From JBQCEE01 sp051960575 (GTDB lineage: Bacteria; Actinomycetota; Actinomycetes; Mycobacteriales; Jatrophihabitantaceae), in NCBI RefSeq assembly GCF_051960575.1, contig NZ_JBQCEE010000161.1, forward strand, positions 1 to 25,913: DNA of 25,913 bases, written 5' to 3'. Made by a program: the position numbers and the translations under genes. Below are positions 6,450 through 16,137 of this stretch, one piece after another; positions within the stretch are counted from its first letter, which is position 1; every line of letters begins with the position of its first letter. The notes under the pieces were generated by a model. The model searched no databases. It saw nothing but the letters and a program-made list of their open reading frames with translations, and was not told the DNA's origin.

Positions 6450-7577
6450 GTGCACACGTCGCGGTTGACCGGTCCCCCGATGCGGCTGCAACTCGGCGGC
6501 CGGTTGCTGCCCATGGTCGGCCGGGTGCGCATGTACGTCTGCGGCATCACGCCGTACGCCGTGACGCAACTCGGCCACGCCGCGACCTACGTGTGGGCCG
6601 ACGCGCTCGACCGCGTGCTCAGCTGGCACGGGCACACGGTGAGCATCGCCCGCAACATCACCGACGTCGACGACGTGCTCTTCGCCGAGGCCCGGCGCCG
6701 GGGCGAGTCGCCGACCATGCTGGCCACCCTGCAGCGCGCGGCGTTCGAGGCGACCATGACGACGCTGCGGGTGCGCACGCCCGACCTGCAGCCCAGCGCG
6801 GCCAACCACATCGGCCACGTCATCGCCCTGGCCAGCGCCCTGCTCGACCAGGAGCGCGCGTACGTGCGCGGCGGCACCGTCTACGCGCGCACGGGCAGCG
6901 CGTACCTGCGCGCCGGCATCGATCGCGCCGAGGCGCTCGCCCGGGCCGAGGAGTACCACGACCACCCGGACGACCCGGACAAGGACGACCCGCTCGACGT
7001 CGTGCTGTGGCAGGAGACGGCCGACGACGAGGTGAGCTGGCCGAGCCCGTGGGGCAAGGGACGCCCGGGCTGGCACGCCGAGTGCGCGGCGATGGTGCTC
7101 GCGCTCTACGGCCCGTCGGTCGACATCCACTGCGGCGGCGCCGACCTCGCCTTCCCGCACCACGCGGCCGAGGCCGAACTCGCCGAGGCCGCGACCGGGG
7201 TCATGCCGTTCGCCCGCGCCTGGCTGCGCGCGGGCACGGTCATGGTCGGCGGCGAGAAGATGGCGAAGTCGACCGGCAACCTCGTCCTGGTCGAGGACCT
7301 GCTCGCCGACTACCCGGCCGCCGCGCTGCGCCTGCTCATCCTCGACCGGCCGTGGGCCGAGCCGTGGAACTGGTCGCGCGACGCCCTGGACGCCGCCGCG
7401 GCCGAGCTCGACGACCTCTACGCCGCCGCGGCGCGTCCCGACGCCGCGCTCAGCGGCTCGGCCGCCATCCCCGCCCGGCTGCTCGAGGACCTGGACGTGC
7501 CGACGGCGCTCGCCATGGCGATCGAGGACGGCGGGCAGGCCGCCCGCACGCTCATCGAGATGCTCGCGCTGAGCTGA
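6450..7577 (+). CDS. mshC: MshC-like cysteine ligase (mycothiol biosynthesis)
   Basis: 375 residues, related to cysteinyl-tRNA synthetase but without the anticodon-binding region, as in MshC, which joins cysteine to GlcN-inositol in mycothiol synthesis. The N-terminal MYVCGITPY is the MshC form (tRNA synthetases have CGPTVYD). Zinc ligands expected by homology are C31, C212 in GWHAECAAM, H238 in FPHH and possibly E241. The KMSKS-like loop is KMAKS (270-274). Oddities: the HIGH-type motif reads QLGH (40-43) instead of HLGH, and the preceding YDAT is YAVT; the middle of the protein is quite divergent. Start GTG at 6450, with AGGA upstream. The next gene follows eight bases later. It could be a paralogue with a different acceptor. 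Confidence 0.7.
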   Translation: MHTSRLTGPPMRLQLGGRLLPMVGRVRMYVCGITPYAVTQLGHAATYVWADALDRVLSWHGHTVSIARNITDVDDVLFAEARRRGESPTMLATLQRAAFEATMTTLRVRTPDLQPSAANHIGHVIALASALLDQERAYVRGGTVYARTGSAYLRAGIDRAEALARAEEYHDHPDDPDKDDPLDVVLWQETADDEVSWPSPWGKGRPGWHAECAAMVLALYGPSVDIHCGGADLAFPHHAAEAELAEAATGVMPFARAWLRAGTVMVGGEKMAKSTGNLVLVEDLLADYPAAALRLLILDRPWAEPWNWSRDALDAAAAELDDLYAAAARPDAALSGSAAIPARLLEDLDVPTALAMAIEDGGQAARTLIEMLALS

Positions 7578-7584
7578 GGCGACG

Positions 7585-7932
7585 GTGTCCGAAGCGGGTT
7601 CGGCGCCGGAGGAACGCGGCGCGGCCAGACGGCGGCGCCGCCGGCCTCCGGCCGCGACGGCACCCCCCACCCCACCCGCGACGACACCGGTCGCGGGCCC
7701 ACCGGGCGGATCGGCCGACCCCGCCCCGAACACGGCGAGACGGGGCCGCCGACGGTCGAACGACCCCGACCACGCGCTGCGCGACCTCGTCGGCGCCGGC
7801 ACGTCGCAGCTCGGCGTCGACGGTGCCCTGCGCGGACGCGACGTCAACCGCCCGACCGACGACGACCTCGCCTGGGCCGAGGCGAACGTGCAGCTCGTCC
7901 GCCGCAATTGGACGCCGCCGGCCTCGCACTGA
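7585..7932 (+). CDS. Small hypothetical protein downstream of the MshC-like gene
   Basis: 115 residues, start GTG eight bases after the previous stop, with GAGG overlapping that stop, so probably co-translated. The first 55 residues are disordered, Pro/Ala/Arg-rich (ARRRRRRPPAATAPPTPPAT). The C-terminal 55 residues look folded: DPDHALRDLVGAGTSQLGV, ALRGRDVNRPTDDDLAWAEA, NVQLVRRNW. The ordered part has the look of a conserved actinobacterial hypothetical, but I cannot name it. It ends 33 bases from the convergent acylase gene. Function unknown. Confidence 0.65.
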   Translation: MSEAGSAPEERGAARRRRRRPPAATAPPTPPATTPVAGPPGGSADPAPNTARRGRRRSNDPDHALRDLVGAGTSQLGVDGALRGRDVNRPTDDDLAWAEANVQLVRRNWTPPASH

Positions 7933-7965
7933 CGAGCGGCCCGGCGGGCGGCGTGGCGTGCGCGG

Positions 7966-10713
7966 CTACCGCGCCCGGTGCCGCGGGAACTGCACGACCT
8001 GCTGGAAGGTCGGGCGGTTCTGCCACTCGATCGCCGGCTGGCCGATGAGCCCGAGCGCCTGGAAGTGGATGGCGTCGAACTGCGGCATCGGCAGCCCGGC
8101 CGCCTTCGAGGCGGTCGAGGCCGTCCACGTCGCGACGTCGGACGACCCGTTGGCGGTGACCAGCGCGTCGTAGGTGCGCTGCAGTGCCGCGTCGATCGAG
8201 CCGGCGCACGTCGACTGTCCCCCACCGCACTCGTGCGCCGTGATGGCCCCGCCGAACCCGTCGACCGGGTGCTGCCCCACCAGCTGTTGCAGCGTGCTGA
8301 CGAGGTAGCCGTCCCAGCCACCGTCGTACGAGCTGCCCTTGTGGTCGCTGGGCCGGTCGACGAAGGCCATCGGCAGCACCGGGTAGCCGTTGTCGGACAC
8401 CCCGCCGTCCGCGAGCACGCCGTCGAACAGCGCCCGGATCAGGTTGGGGATCAGCTCGTCGCTGATCGCCACCGCCGCCGCCGACGCGTACTGCGCGTCA
8501 CCCTCGGTCGCGGTGATGCGATGGGCGCCGGACGCGACCCAGCCCGACAGCTGCTGCAGCATCGCGGTCACACCGGCCGGCTCCTCACGTCCGTGGAGGT
8601 ACTGCAGCAGCAGCGGCAGCACGGTGACGGCGTCGAGGTCCTGCGAGGCCGCCGCCTCCATCGCCTGCACGACCTGGGCGCGCGTCACCGGGCCGGCGGC
8701 GAGGCGGGCCTCGAGCTGGTCGACGAGCAGCGTCGAGCGGTACACCTGGCCGTAGCCGTACTGGTCGTCGGCCGCCGCGAAGCCCGGCGCCGGCTTGTTG
8801 TTCCAGCTGACGAAGAAGCCGCCCGGCGCGTCGATCTCGTGCACGTGCTGCGACGCCGGCAGGTAGCCCGTCCACTCGGCGTTCCCGGTGCCCCAGACGG
8901 GCAGGTCCGGGTCGACGCCCGGGGGCCGCACCGGGTCGAGGCCGCTGACGTAGTAGCCGGTGTCGCGGTCGTCGACGTAGAACCAGTTGAAGGTGAAGTC
9001 GATCTGCGCCGCGTTCGCCATCCACGACGTGACGTCGTGCGTCCGCGCCGGCTGGCCGAAGCCGAGGAAGCCGACCACCGAGTCGACGTCGTGGCCGTAG
9101 GTCGAGCGCTGCCGCACGACCGCGACCGGCTTGCCGCCCGAGGTCGTCCACCCCTGCACGACGCCGTGCCGGGTCAGGTGGATGACGTGGTCGAGCGTGG
9201 CCGGCGCCGCGAGCGCGGTCGGCTTCGGCAGGGCGAGCTCGGTGAAGTGCTCGGTGGTCATCGGCACGCACTGCCCGTCGTACAGGTACGAGGTGCCCTG
9301 CGCGGCGGGCGCGCCACCGGACGGGTTGCAGATCTGCTCGAGCCGGGTGTCGATGAGGTCGCTGCCCGCCGAGGTCGCCGACCACGCGTAGTCGGCGCCG
9401 CGGCCGAGCTCGACCAGACCGGTGCCCGGGAACGACGCCCCGTAGGCCGAGTAGTCGGGCGAGTGCAGGTCGAGCAGCGACAGGATCTGCGGCGCGAAGT
9501 ACGAGACCTGCGGCCCGAAGACCGCGATCGGGTGGCCGCCGACGGCACGGTCGCCGTTGACGACGAGCGCATTGGACATGTGCTTCGGCAGCTGCGCGAG
9601 CGAGCCGACGATGGCGGCGGGGATCGGCGAGGTCGACGACGAGCCGGCACAACCCGCCACCGTCGCGACCGGCCCACCCGTCACCGGGGCCTGGTAGTCG
9701 GGCATCGCCGTGGTCGACGGGTCGATCGTGCCCGGCTGCTCGTAGGGGAAGGTCGTGTCGGCCGTCGTCGGCGCGAGCGGGTCGTTCGCCGTGCGGAACT
9801 GCCGGAACGCGGCGAGCCCGGCGGCCGTGCCGAACTTCTGCTGCAGGTACTCGAGCAGCTGGGCGTTGGCGAGTTCGGCGCCGCCGCCCTTGCCGAAGAT
9901 GCCGCCGATGAGCCCGGCGACCGACACGACGTCGGCCACCGTCCACGGGGTCGGCAGCAGGCCGGGCAGCGCCGCGGCGTAGTCGGCGGGCAGCTTGGTC
10001 GGGTCGAGCAGCGTGTTCGCGATGTAGGCGTTCACGCCGGCCACGTAGTTCTCGATCATCGACTTCGCCAGCGTGCCCTGCGCGCCGTACTCGGCGGGCA
10101 GCGCGTCCACCTGCGCGGTCGCCTGGGCCGCGGTGTACGGCGCGAGCAGCAGCTGGTCGTGGTCCATCTGCTCGTAGCTGCACGACGGGCCGAGGAAGGA
10201 CGCGAGCGTGCCCGAGCCGTAGTGGCGCAGCACGTCCATGAGGAACAGGCGGTCCTCGGCCTGCACGTAGCCGGCGCCGAACGCGAGGGTCTGGTCGGTG
10301 TTCGCGTAGACGTGCGGCACGTCCTGCTTGTCGCGGTAGACGGTGACGCCGGCCTCGGGCTGCTCGGTGCGCACGACATCGGCGTCGCGCACGCCGAACG
10401 ACTCGTCGTCGAAGTACGACGACAGCCCGGCGTCGGTGAGCGACGGCGCCCCGTGCAGCAGGGTGTCGTACTTGCCGAGCTGGTCCTGGCTGTTCGCGGG
10501 GCGCGTCCCCGTCGTCTCGAACAGCAGGGCGTCGACGGCGTTGACCAGGCCGTTCTCGCCGGGCGGCAGGATGCTCATCGCCTGCCCGTCGGCGTAGTCG
10601 CCGACGCGATAGCCCGGACCGGTCGCTGCACCGGCGCCGCCACCGCCCGAGAGGGTGGCCGCCAGCACGAGCGACGGGGCGAGGGCGGCGACAGCCAGGG
10701 CGCGCAGGCGCAT
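7966..10713 (-). CDS. Secreted penicillin acylase family (Ntn) amidase
   Basis: A 915-residue precursor of the penicillin/cephalosporin/acyl-homoserine-lactone acylase family (PF01804), which hydrolyses amide bonds of acylated substrates after self-cleavage. An N-terminal signal peptide (MRLRALAVAALAPSLVLAATL) indicates export. The alpha-chain signature VYRDKQDVPHVYANT is followed by GYVQAEDRLFLMDVLRHYGSG. The autocatalytic site is MSNALVV with Ser380 as the predicted N-terminal nucleophile of the beta chain; NGDRAVGGHPI and HLTRHG follow as in the family. The ATG at 10713 has GGGAGA upstream; a further in-frame GTG at 10749 would add 12 residues ahead of the signal peptide. Substrate unknown: beta-lactam, AHL or a lipopeptide are possible. 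Convergent with the small gene at 7932 and divergent from the CtaG-like gene. Confidence 0.9.
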   Translation of the reverse strand: MRLRALAVAALAPSLVLAATLSGGGGAGAATGPGYRVGDYADGQAMSILPPGENGLVNAVDALLFETTGTRPANSQDQLGKYDTLLHGAPSLTDAGLSSYFDDESFGVRDADVVRTEQPEAGVTVYRDKQDVPHVYANTDQTLAFGAGYVQAEDRLFLMDVLRHYGSGTLASFLGPSCSYEQMDHDQLLLAPYTAAQATAQVDALPAEYGAQGTLAKSMIENYVAGVNAYIANTLLDPTKLPADYAAALPGLLPTPWTVADVVSVAGLIGGIFGKGGGAELANAQLLEYLQQKFGTAAGLAAFRQFRTANDPLAPTTADTTFPYEQPGTIDPSTTAMPDYQAPVTGGPVATVAGCAGSSSTSPIPAAIVGSLAQLPKHMSNALVVNGDRAVGGHPIAVFGPQVSYFAPQILSLLDLHSPDYSAYGASFPGTGLVELGRGADYAWSATSAGSDLIDTRLEQICNPSGGAPAAQGTSYLYDGQCVPMTTEHFTELALPKPTALAAPATLDHVIHLTRHGVVQGWTTSGGKPVAVVRQRSTYGHDVDSVVGFLGFGQPARTHDVTSWMANAAQIDFTFNWFYVDDRDTGYYVSGLDPVRPPGVDPDLPVWGTGNAEWTGYLPASQHVHEIDAPGGFFVSWNNKPAPGFAAADDQYGYGQVYRSTLLVDQLEARLAAGPVTRAQVVQAMEAAASQDLDAVTVLPLLLQYLHGREEPAGVTAMLQQLSGWVASGAHRITATEGDAQYASAAAVAISDELIPNLIRALFDGVLADGGVSDNGYPVLPMAFVDRPSDHKGSSYDGGWDGYLVSTLQQLVGQHPVDGFGGAITAHECGGGQSTCAGSIDAALQRTYDALVTANGSSDVATWTASTASKAAGLPMPQFDAIHFQALGLIGQPAIEWQNRPTFQQVVQFPRHRAR

Positions 10714-10819
10714 GAGGGGTCTCCCGGACACGACGAGAACAGGTTCCACTTTCAGAGCCGTCGATCACTCTGACCGACATGTCCGATCGGCGCCACTCGA
10801 GAACTGGGACCATGGCGTC

Positions 10820-11755
10820 ATGACCGCCGCGCTGCCCGCACCGAGCTGGGGTGGTCTGCTATCGCACTGGACGGTGCAGCCGGTCGCCGTCGTGGTCGCG
10901 GTGCTCGTCGCCGGCCTGTACACGACGGGTGCGCGTCGCGCCCGGCGGTGGCCCCTGCGCCGGTCGGTCGCCTTCGGCCTCGGTCTGGCGCTGTTCGTCT
11001 GGCTGACCTGCGGCTGGTTCGAGGTCTACCGGCACGGCCTGTTCTGGGTCTGGACGGCGCAGCAGCTGCTGCTGTGGCTGGTCGTGCCGGTGCTGCTGCT
11101 CGGCGGCGGGCTGCTGCACCTCGCCCCGCCCGGCTCACCGGTGGCACGGGCGCTGCAGTCGCGGCCGCTGCGGGTGCTCGCGAACCCGCTCGTGGGACCG
11201 GCGCTCGTCCCGGTGCTCTCGGCCGTGCTCTTCTTCGGCCCCCTGCCGGCGTGGGCGGTGGCGCACACCGCGGTGGCCTGGCTCCTGCAGCTCGCCCTGG
11301 TGGTCGTCGGCGCGCTGATGGTGCTGCCGCTGGTCGGCCCCGAGGACGAAGCGGGTTCGCTCGCCGTCGGCCTCTCGCTGGCGATCGGCGCCTTCGAGCT
11401 GGTGCTCGACGCCGTGCCCGGCATCGCCCTGCGGCTGCACACGACGCTGGTGACGAGCTTCTTCGACCACCGCGCGACCTACGGCTGGAGCCCGCGTCCG
11501 ATCAAGGATCAGCAGCTCGCCGGCAACATCGTCTGGTGCATGGCCGAGATCATCGACCTGCCGTTCCTGCTGCTCGTGTTCCGCCGCTGGTTGCGGGCGG
11601 ACGCGCGGGAGGCTGCGTCCGTCGACGCGGTGCTCGAGGCCGAACGGATCGCCCGCGGCGACAGGCGCCGCGCCGACGACGACCGGCCGGACCGCGACCA
11701 GCCGTGGTGGCTCAGCGATCCCTCGATGCGCGACCGGTTCGGTCCGGGGCGCTGA
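10820..11755 (+). CDS. CtaG-like (caa3_CtaG) polytopic membrane protein
   Basis: 311 residues with about seven hydrophobic segments. The first segment HWTVQPVAVVVAVLVAGLY, followed by a basic RR loop, and the late motif IKDQQLAGNIVWCMAEIIDLP (D..LAG..W...E) are characteristic of caa3_CtaG (PF09678), associated with cytochrome c oxidase assembly and copper handling. The C-terminal tail is cytoplasmic and charged, ending WWLSDPSMRDRFG. The ATG at 10820 has a weak GGGA about ten bases before it; the shared upstream region with the divergent acylase is 106 bp. Its last 44 bp overlap the 3' end of the convergent DUF952 gene. No oxidase subunit gene is nearby, so the role is by family only. Confidence 0.85.
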   Translation: MTAALPAPSWGGLLSHWTVQPVAVVVAVLVAGLYTTGARRARRWPLRRSVAFGLGLALFVWLTCGWFEVYRHGLFWVWTAQQLLLWLVVPVLLLGGGLLHLAPPGSPVARALQSRPLRVLANPLVGPALVPVLSAVLFFGPLPAWAVAHTAVAWLLQLALVVVGALMVLPLVGPEDEAGSLAVGLSLAIGAFELVLDAVPGIALRLHTTLVTSFFDHRATYGWSPRPIKDQQLAGNIVWCMAEIIDLPFLLLVFRRWLRADAREAASVDAVLEAERIARGDRRRADDDRPDRDQPWWLSDPSMRDRFGPGR

Positions 11756-12077
11756 AGACCCACGCGCCGCCCGCGTCGCGGGCGAGCGGGTGCACGGCCA
11801 CGGCGAGCGACGGGTCGAGCGGCGCGTACACGTGCGGGAACGCCGTGCCCGAGCCGTAGCTGTCCTCGGCCCGCAGGTCGGCGGCGACCGACGCGTCGTC
11901 GAACTCGACGGCCACCAGGCGCGCGGCCGCCGGGTAGTGCGTGTTCGCCGAGCCGGCCACCTGCTCGGCGAACGACAGGTGCACGAACCCCTCGGCGGCC
12001 AGCGACGGCGGGGCGTAGTGCCCCGCCGTCACCGCGGCCGCCCACTCGCGCGGGTCGACGAGGTGGAACAGACGCAC
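11712..12077 (-). CDS. DUF952 family protein
   Basis: 121 residues matching DUF952 (PF06108): start LFHLVDPREWAAA, then GFVHLSFAEQV, VAVEFD, a DSYGSGTAFPHVYAPLDP block and a short tail. The fold is thought to resemble ADP-ribosyltransferase-like enzymes, but no reaction is established to my knowledge. Start GTG, one base after the stop of the Rv2466c-like gene, so it is the third gene of a tightly coupled operon (peroxiredoxin, Rv2466c-like, DUF952). The 3' end overlaps the opposite-strand CtaG-like gene by 44 bp. The operon position hints at a link to oxidative-stress handling, which is inference. Confidence 0.85.
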   Translation of the reverse strand: MRLFHLVDPREWAAAVTAGHYAPPSLAAEGFVHLSFAEQVAGSANTHYPAAARLVAVEFDDASVAADLRAEDSYGSGTAFPHVYAPLDPSLAVAVHPLARDAGGAWVFSAPDRTGRASRDR

Positions 12078-12078
12078 G

Positions 12079-12717
12079 TCAGTCGGTGAAGCGCGGCGAC
12101 TCGGTGCGGGTGCGCTTGAGCTCGAAGAAGTACGGGTTGGACGCGAGCAGCTTCGCGCCGTCCCACATCTGCAGCGCTTCCTCGCCGCGCGGGATGCGGG
12201 TGATGACCGGTCCGAAGAAGGACACGTCGCCGATGCGGATGACCGGGGTGCCGACGTCCATGCCGACGGGGTCCATGCCCTCGTGGTGGCTCTTCCGCAG
12301 CGGCTCGTCCAGGCTCGCGTCGTCGGCGGCGTCGGCCAGCGAGGCCGGCAGCCCGACCTCGGTGAGCGCCTCCTTGATCACGCCGCGGTCGAGCTCGCGC
12401 CCCTCGTTGTGCCGCTTGGTGCCGAGCGCGGTGTAGAGGTCACGCAGCACCGCGTTGCCGTGCTGCTGCTCGGCGGCGATGCAGACGCGCACGGGGCCCC
12501 ATGCCGCGTCCATCATCTTGCGATAGTCCTCGGGCAGGTCGCGGCCCTCGTTGAGCACGGCGAGCGACATGACGTGGAAGCTCAGGTCGAGCGGGCGGTG
12601 CTGCTCGACCTCGAGGATCCAGCGCGACGTGACCCAGGCGAACGGGCACAGCGGGTCGAACCAGAAGCCGACGGTCTCTCGGGTTTCGGTGGAGGTCATG
12701 TCAACCACCGTACCCAT
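12079..12717 (-). CDS. Rv2466c-like DsbA-fold protein (mycothiol-dependent nitroreductase family)
   Basis: 212 residues, closely resembling M. tuberculosis Rv2466c along the whole length: FWFDPLCPFAWVTSRWILEV, FHVMSLAVLNEGRDLPEDY, AWGPVRVCIAAEQQHG, RKSHHEGMDPVGMDVGTP, FFGPVITRIPRGEEA and the ending FFELKRTRTE. Rv2466c is a mycothiol-dependent thioredoxin-fold reductase in oxidative-stress defence. Here the active site reads C24-P-F-A27 instead of CPWC: the nucleophilic cysteine is kept and the resolving one lost, suggesting a monothiol mechanism with mycothiol as resolving thiol. ATG at 12717 sits one base after the peroxiredoxin stop with AAGG upstream; an internal ATG at 12699 is possible. 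Middle gene of a coupled operon. Confidence 0.9.
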   Translation of the reverse strand: MGTVVDMTSTETRETVGFWFDPLCPFAWVTSRWILEVEQHRPLDLSFHVMSLAVLNEGRDLPEDYRKMMDAAWGPVRVCIAAEQQHGNAVLRDLYTALGTKRHNEGRELDRGVIKEALTEVGLPASLADAADDASLDEPLRKSHHEGMDPVGMDVGTPVIRIGDVSFFGPVITRIPRGEEALQMWDGAKLLASNPYFFELKRTRTESPRFTD

Positions 12718-12718
12718 G

Positions 12719-13192
12719 TCAGACCTTCGCGGTCAGTGCCTTCAACGCCTCGTCGGCGTGGGTGTTCATGTTGACCTCGCTGTGGATCGCGGCGACCACC
12801 TTGCGGTCGGTGCCGATGGCGAAGGTCCACCGCTTCACCGGCGCGCCGAGCTTCTTGCCGATGCTGCCGCGGGCGACGCCGAAGATCTTCGCGACCGTGC
12901 CCTCGCTGTCGGACAGCAGCGGGTAGTCGAACGAGTGCGTGTCGGCGAACTGCTTCTGCTTCTCGACCGAGTCGGCGCTGATCCCCACCCGCTGCACGTG
13001 CGCGTTCGCGAACTCCTTGGCCAGGTCGCGGAAGTGGCAGGCCTCCTTGGTGCACCCGGCGGTCATCGCGGCCGGGTAGAAGAACAGCACGACCGGGCCG
13101 CCGAGCAGCAGCTGCGAGAGCCGACGCGGGGTGCCGGTCTGGTCGGGCAGCTCGAAATCTGGCACCTCGTCGCCAACGCGCAATGTCGCCAC
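12719..13192 (-). CDS. PrxQ/Bcp-type peroxiredoxin
   Basis: 157 residues of the AhpC/TSA superfamily: DEVPDFELPDQTG, VVLFFYPAAMTAGCTKEAC, HFRDLAKEF, VGISADSVEKQKQFAD and LLSDSEGTVAKIFGV. Peroxidatic C47 and a resolving C52 five residues on are the Bcp/PrxQ arrangement. It would reduce hydrogen peroxide or organic peroxides in the cytoplasm. The GTG at 13192 is chosen because AGAGGA lies just upstream; the longer open frame to 13279 has an un-protein-like leader and no conserved sequence. First gene of the coupled operon with the Rv2466c-like and DUF952 genes, divergent from pepN across 103 bp. TTACAGA at 13209-13215 (minus strand) could be its -10 box. Confidence 0.9.
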   Translation of the reverse strand: MATLRVGDEVPDFELPDQTGTPRRLSQLLLGGPVVLFFYPAAMTAGCTKEACHFRDLAKEFANAHVQRVGISADSVEKQKQFADTHSFDYPLLSDSEGTVAKIFGVARGSIGKKLGAPVKRWTFAIGTDRKVVAAIHSEVNMNTHADEALKALTAKV

Positions 13193-13295
13193 GGTCGATT
13201 CCTCTCGTCTGTAAGACTCGTCAGCAGACCCGTTCGCACCGCGCCGGGCAACGGTTCCAGCCAGCAAGCATCGTCCCACCAGGAGTGATCAGCCC

Positions 13296-15866
<2,571 letters not shown>

Positions 15867-15877
15867 CCCGTGCGCCG

Positions 15878-16000
15878 GGTGACGGATCTCGGATCCGGTG
15901 ACGGATCCCGCGTCCGGTGACGGATCGGACGCGCGGGTGATGGCGTGTCGCGCCGTCACGCGACGGGGCGATCCGTCACCCGATCGGGGGATTCGTCACC
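15878..16000. repeat. Array of an 11-bp repeat in direct and inverted orientation
   Basis: GGTGACGGATC occurs at 15878-15888, 15897-15907 and 15916-15926 (19-bp spacings). Its inverse GATCCGTCACC lies at 15970-15980, with a one-base variant GATTCGTCACC at 15990-16000. Between the arms sits a hairpin GTGATGGCG/CGCCGTCAC (15937-15945 with 15951-15959). As RNA this folds into nested stems and could end pepN transcription; as DNA the spaced copies look like protein-binding sites for the transglycosylase gene downstream. Confidence 0.75.
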
Positions 16001-16061
16001 CTCCGCGCCCGATCGGCTGACCCGGCGGTGACACGCGGTGCAGAATCGGGCAAAGTGGACG

Positions 16062-16077
16062 GTAACTCACACGTAAC
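16062..16077 (+). promoter_or_regulatory. GTAAC-N6-GTAAC direct repeat, MtrA-box-like
   Basis: Two GTAAC half-sites, at 16062-16066 and 16073-16077, are 11 bp apart, one helical turn. Tandem GTAAC sites are, from memory, the form bound by the response regulator MtrA, which controls peptidoglycan hydrolase genes in actinobacteria. It lies about 60 bp before the lytic transglycosylase start, an appropriate place for such control. Confidence 0.4.
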
Positions 16078-16137
16078 CAACGGGTTGCCGATTCGTTGGA
16101 CGTCATGCCGGTCACCCCAGCCGAAGGGTTGCTCCTC

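Noticed and set aside
6450..7577. Calling the MshC-like gene a cysteinyl-tRNA synthetase
   Set aside because: At 375 residues it lacks the anticodon-binding part, and it has GITPY rather than the synthetase GPTVYD motif.
7978..10773. Plus-strand open frame of about 930 codons
   Set aside because: It is antisense to the penicillin acylase gene; its translation is dominated by Arg, Val, Gly and Asp with no family motif, a usual by-product of very GC-rich codons.
15867..16137. A c-di-AMP (ydaO) riboswitch before the transglycosylase gene
   Set aside because: Such riboswitches precede some actinobacterial wall-hydrolase genes, but I could not find the conserved ydaO core sequences here.
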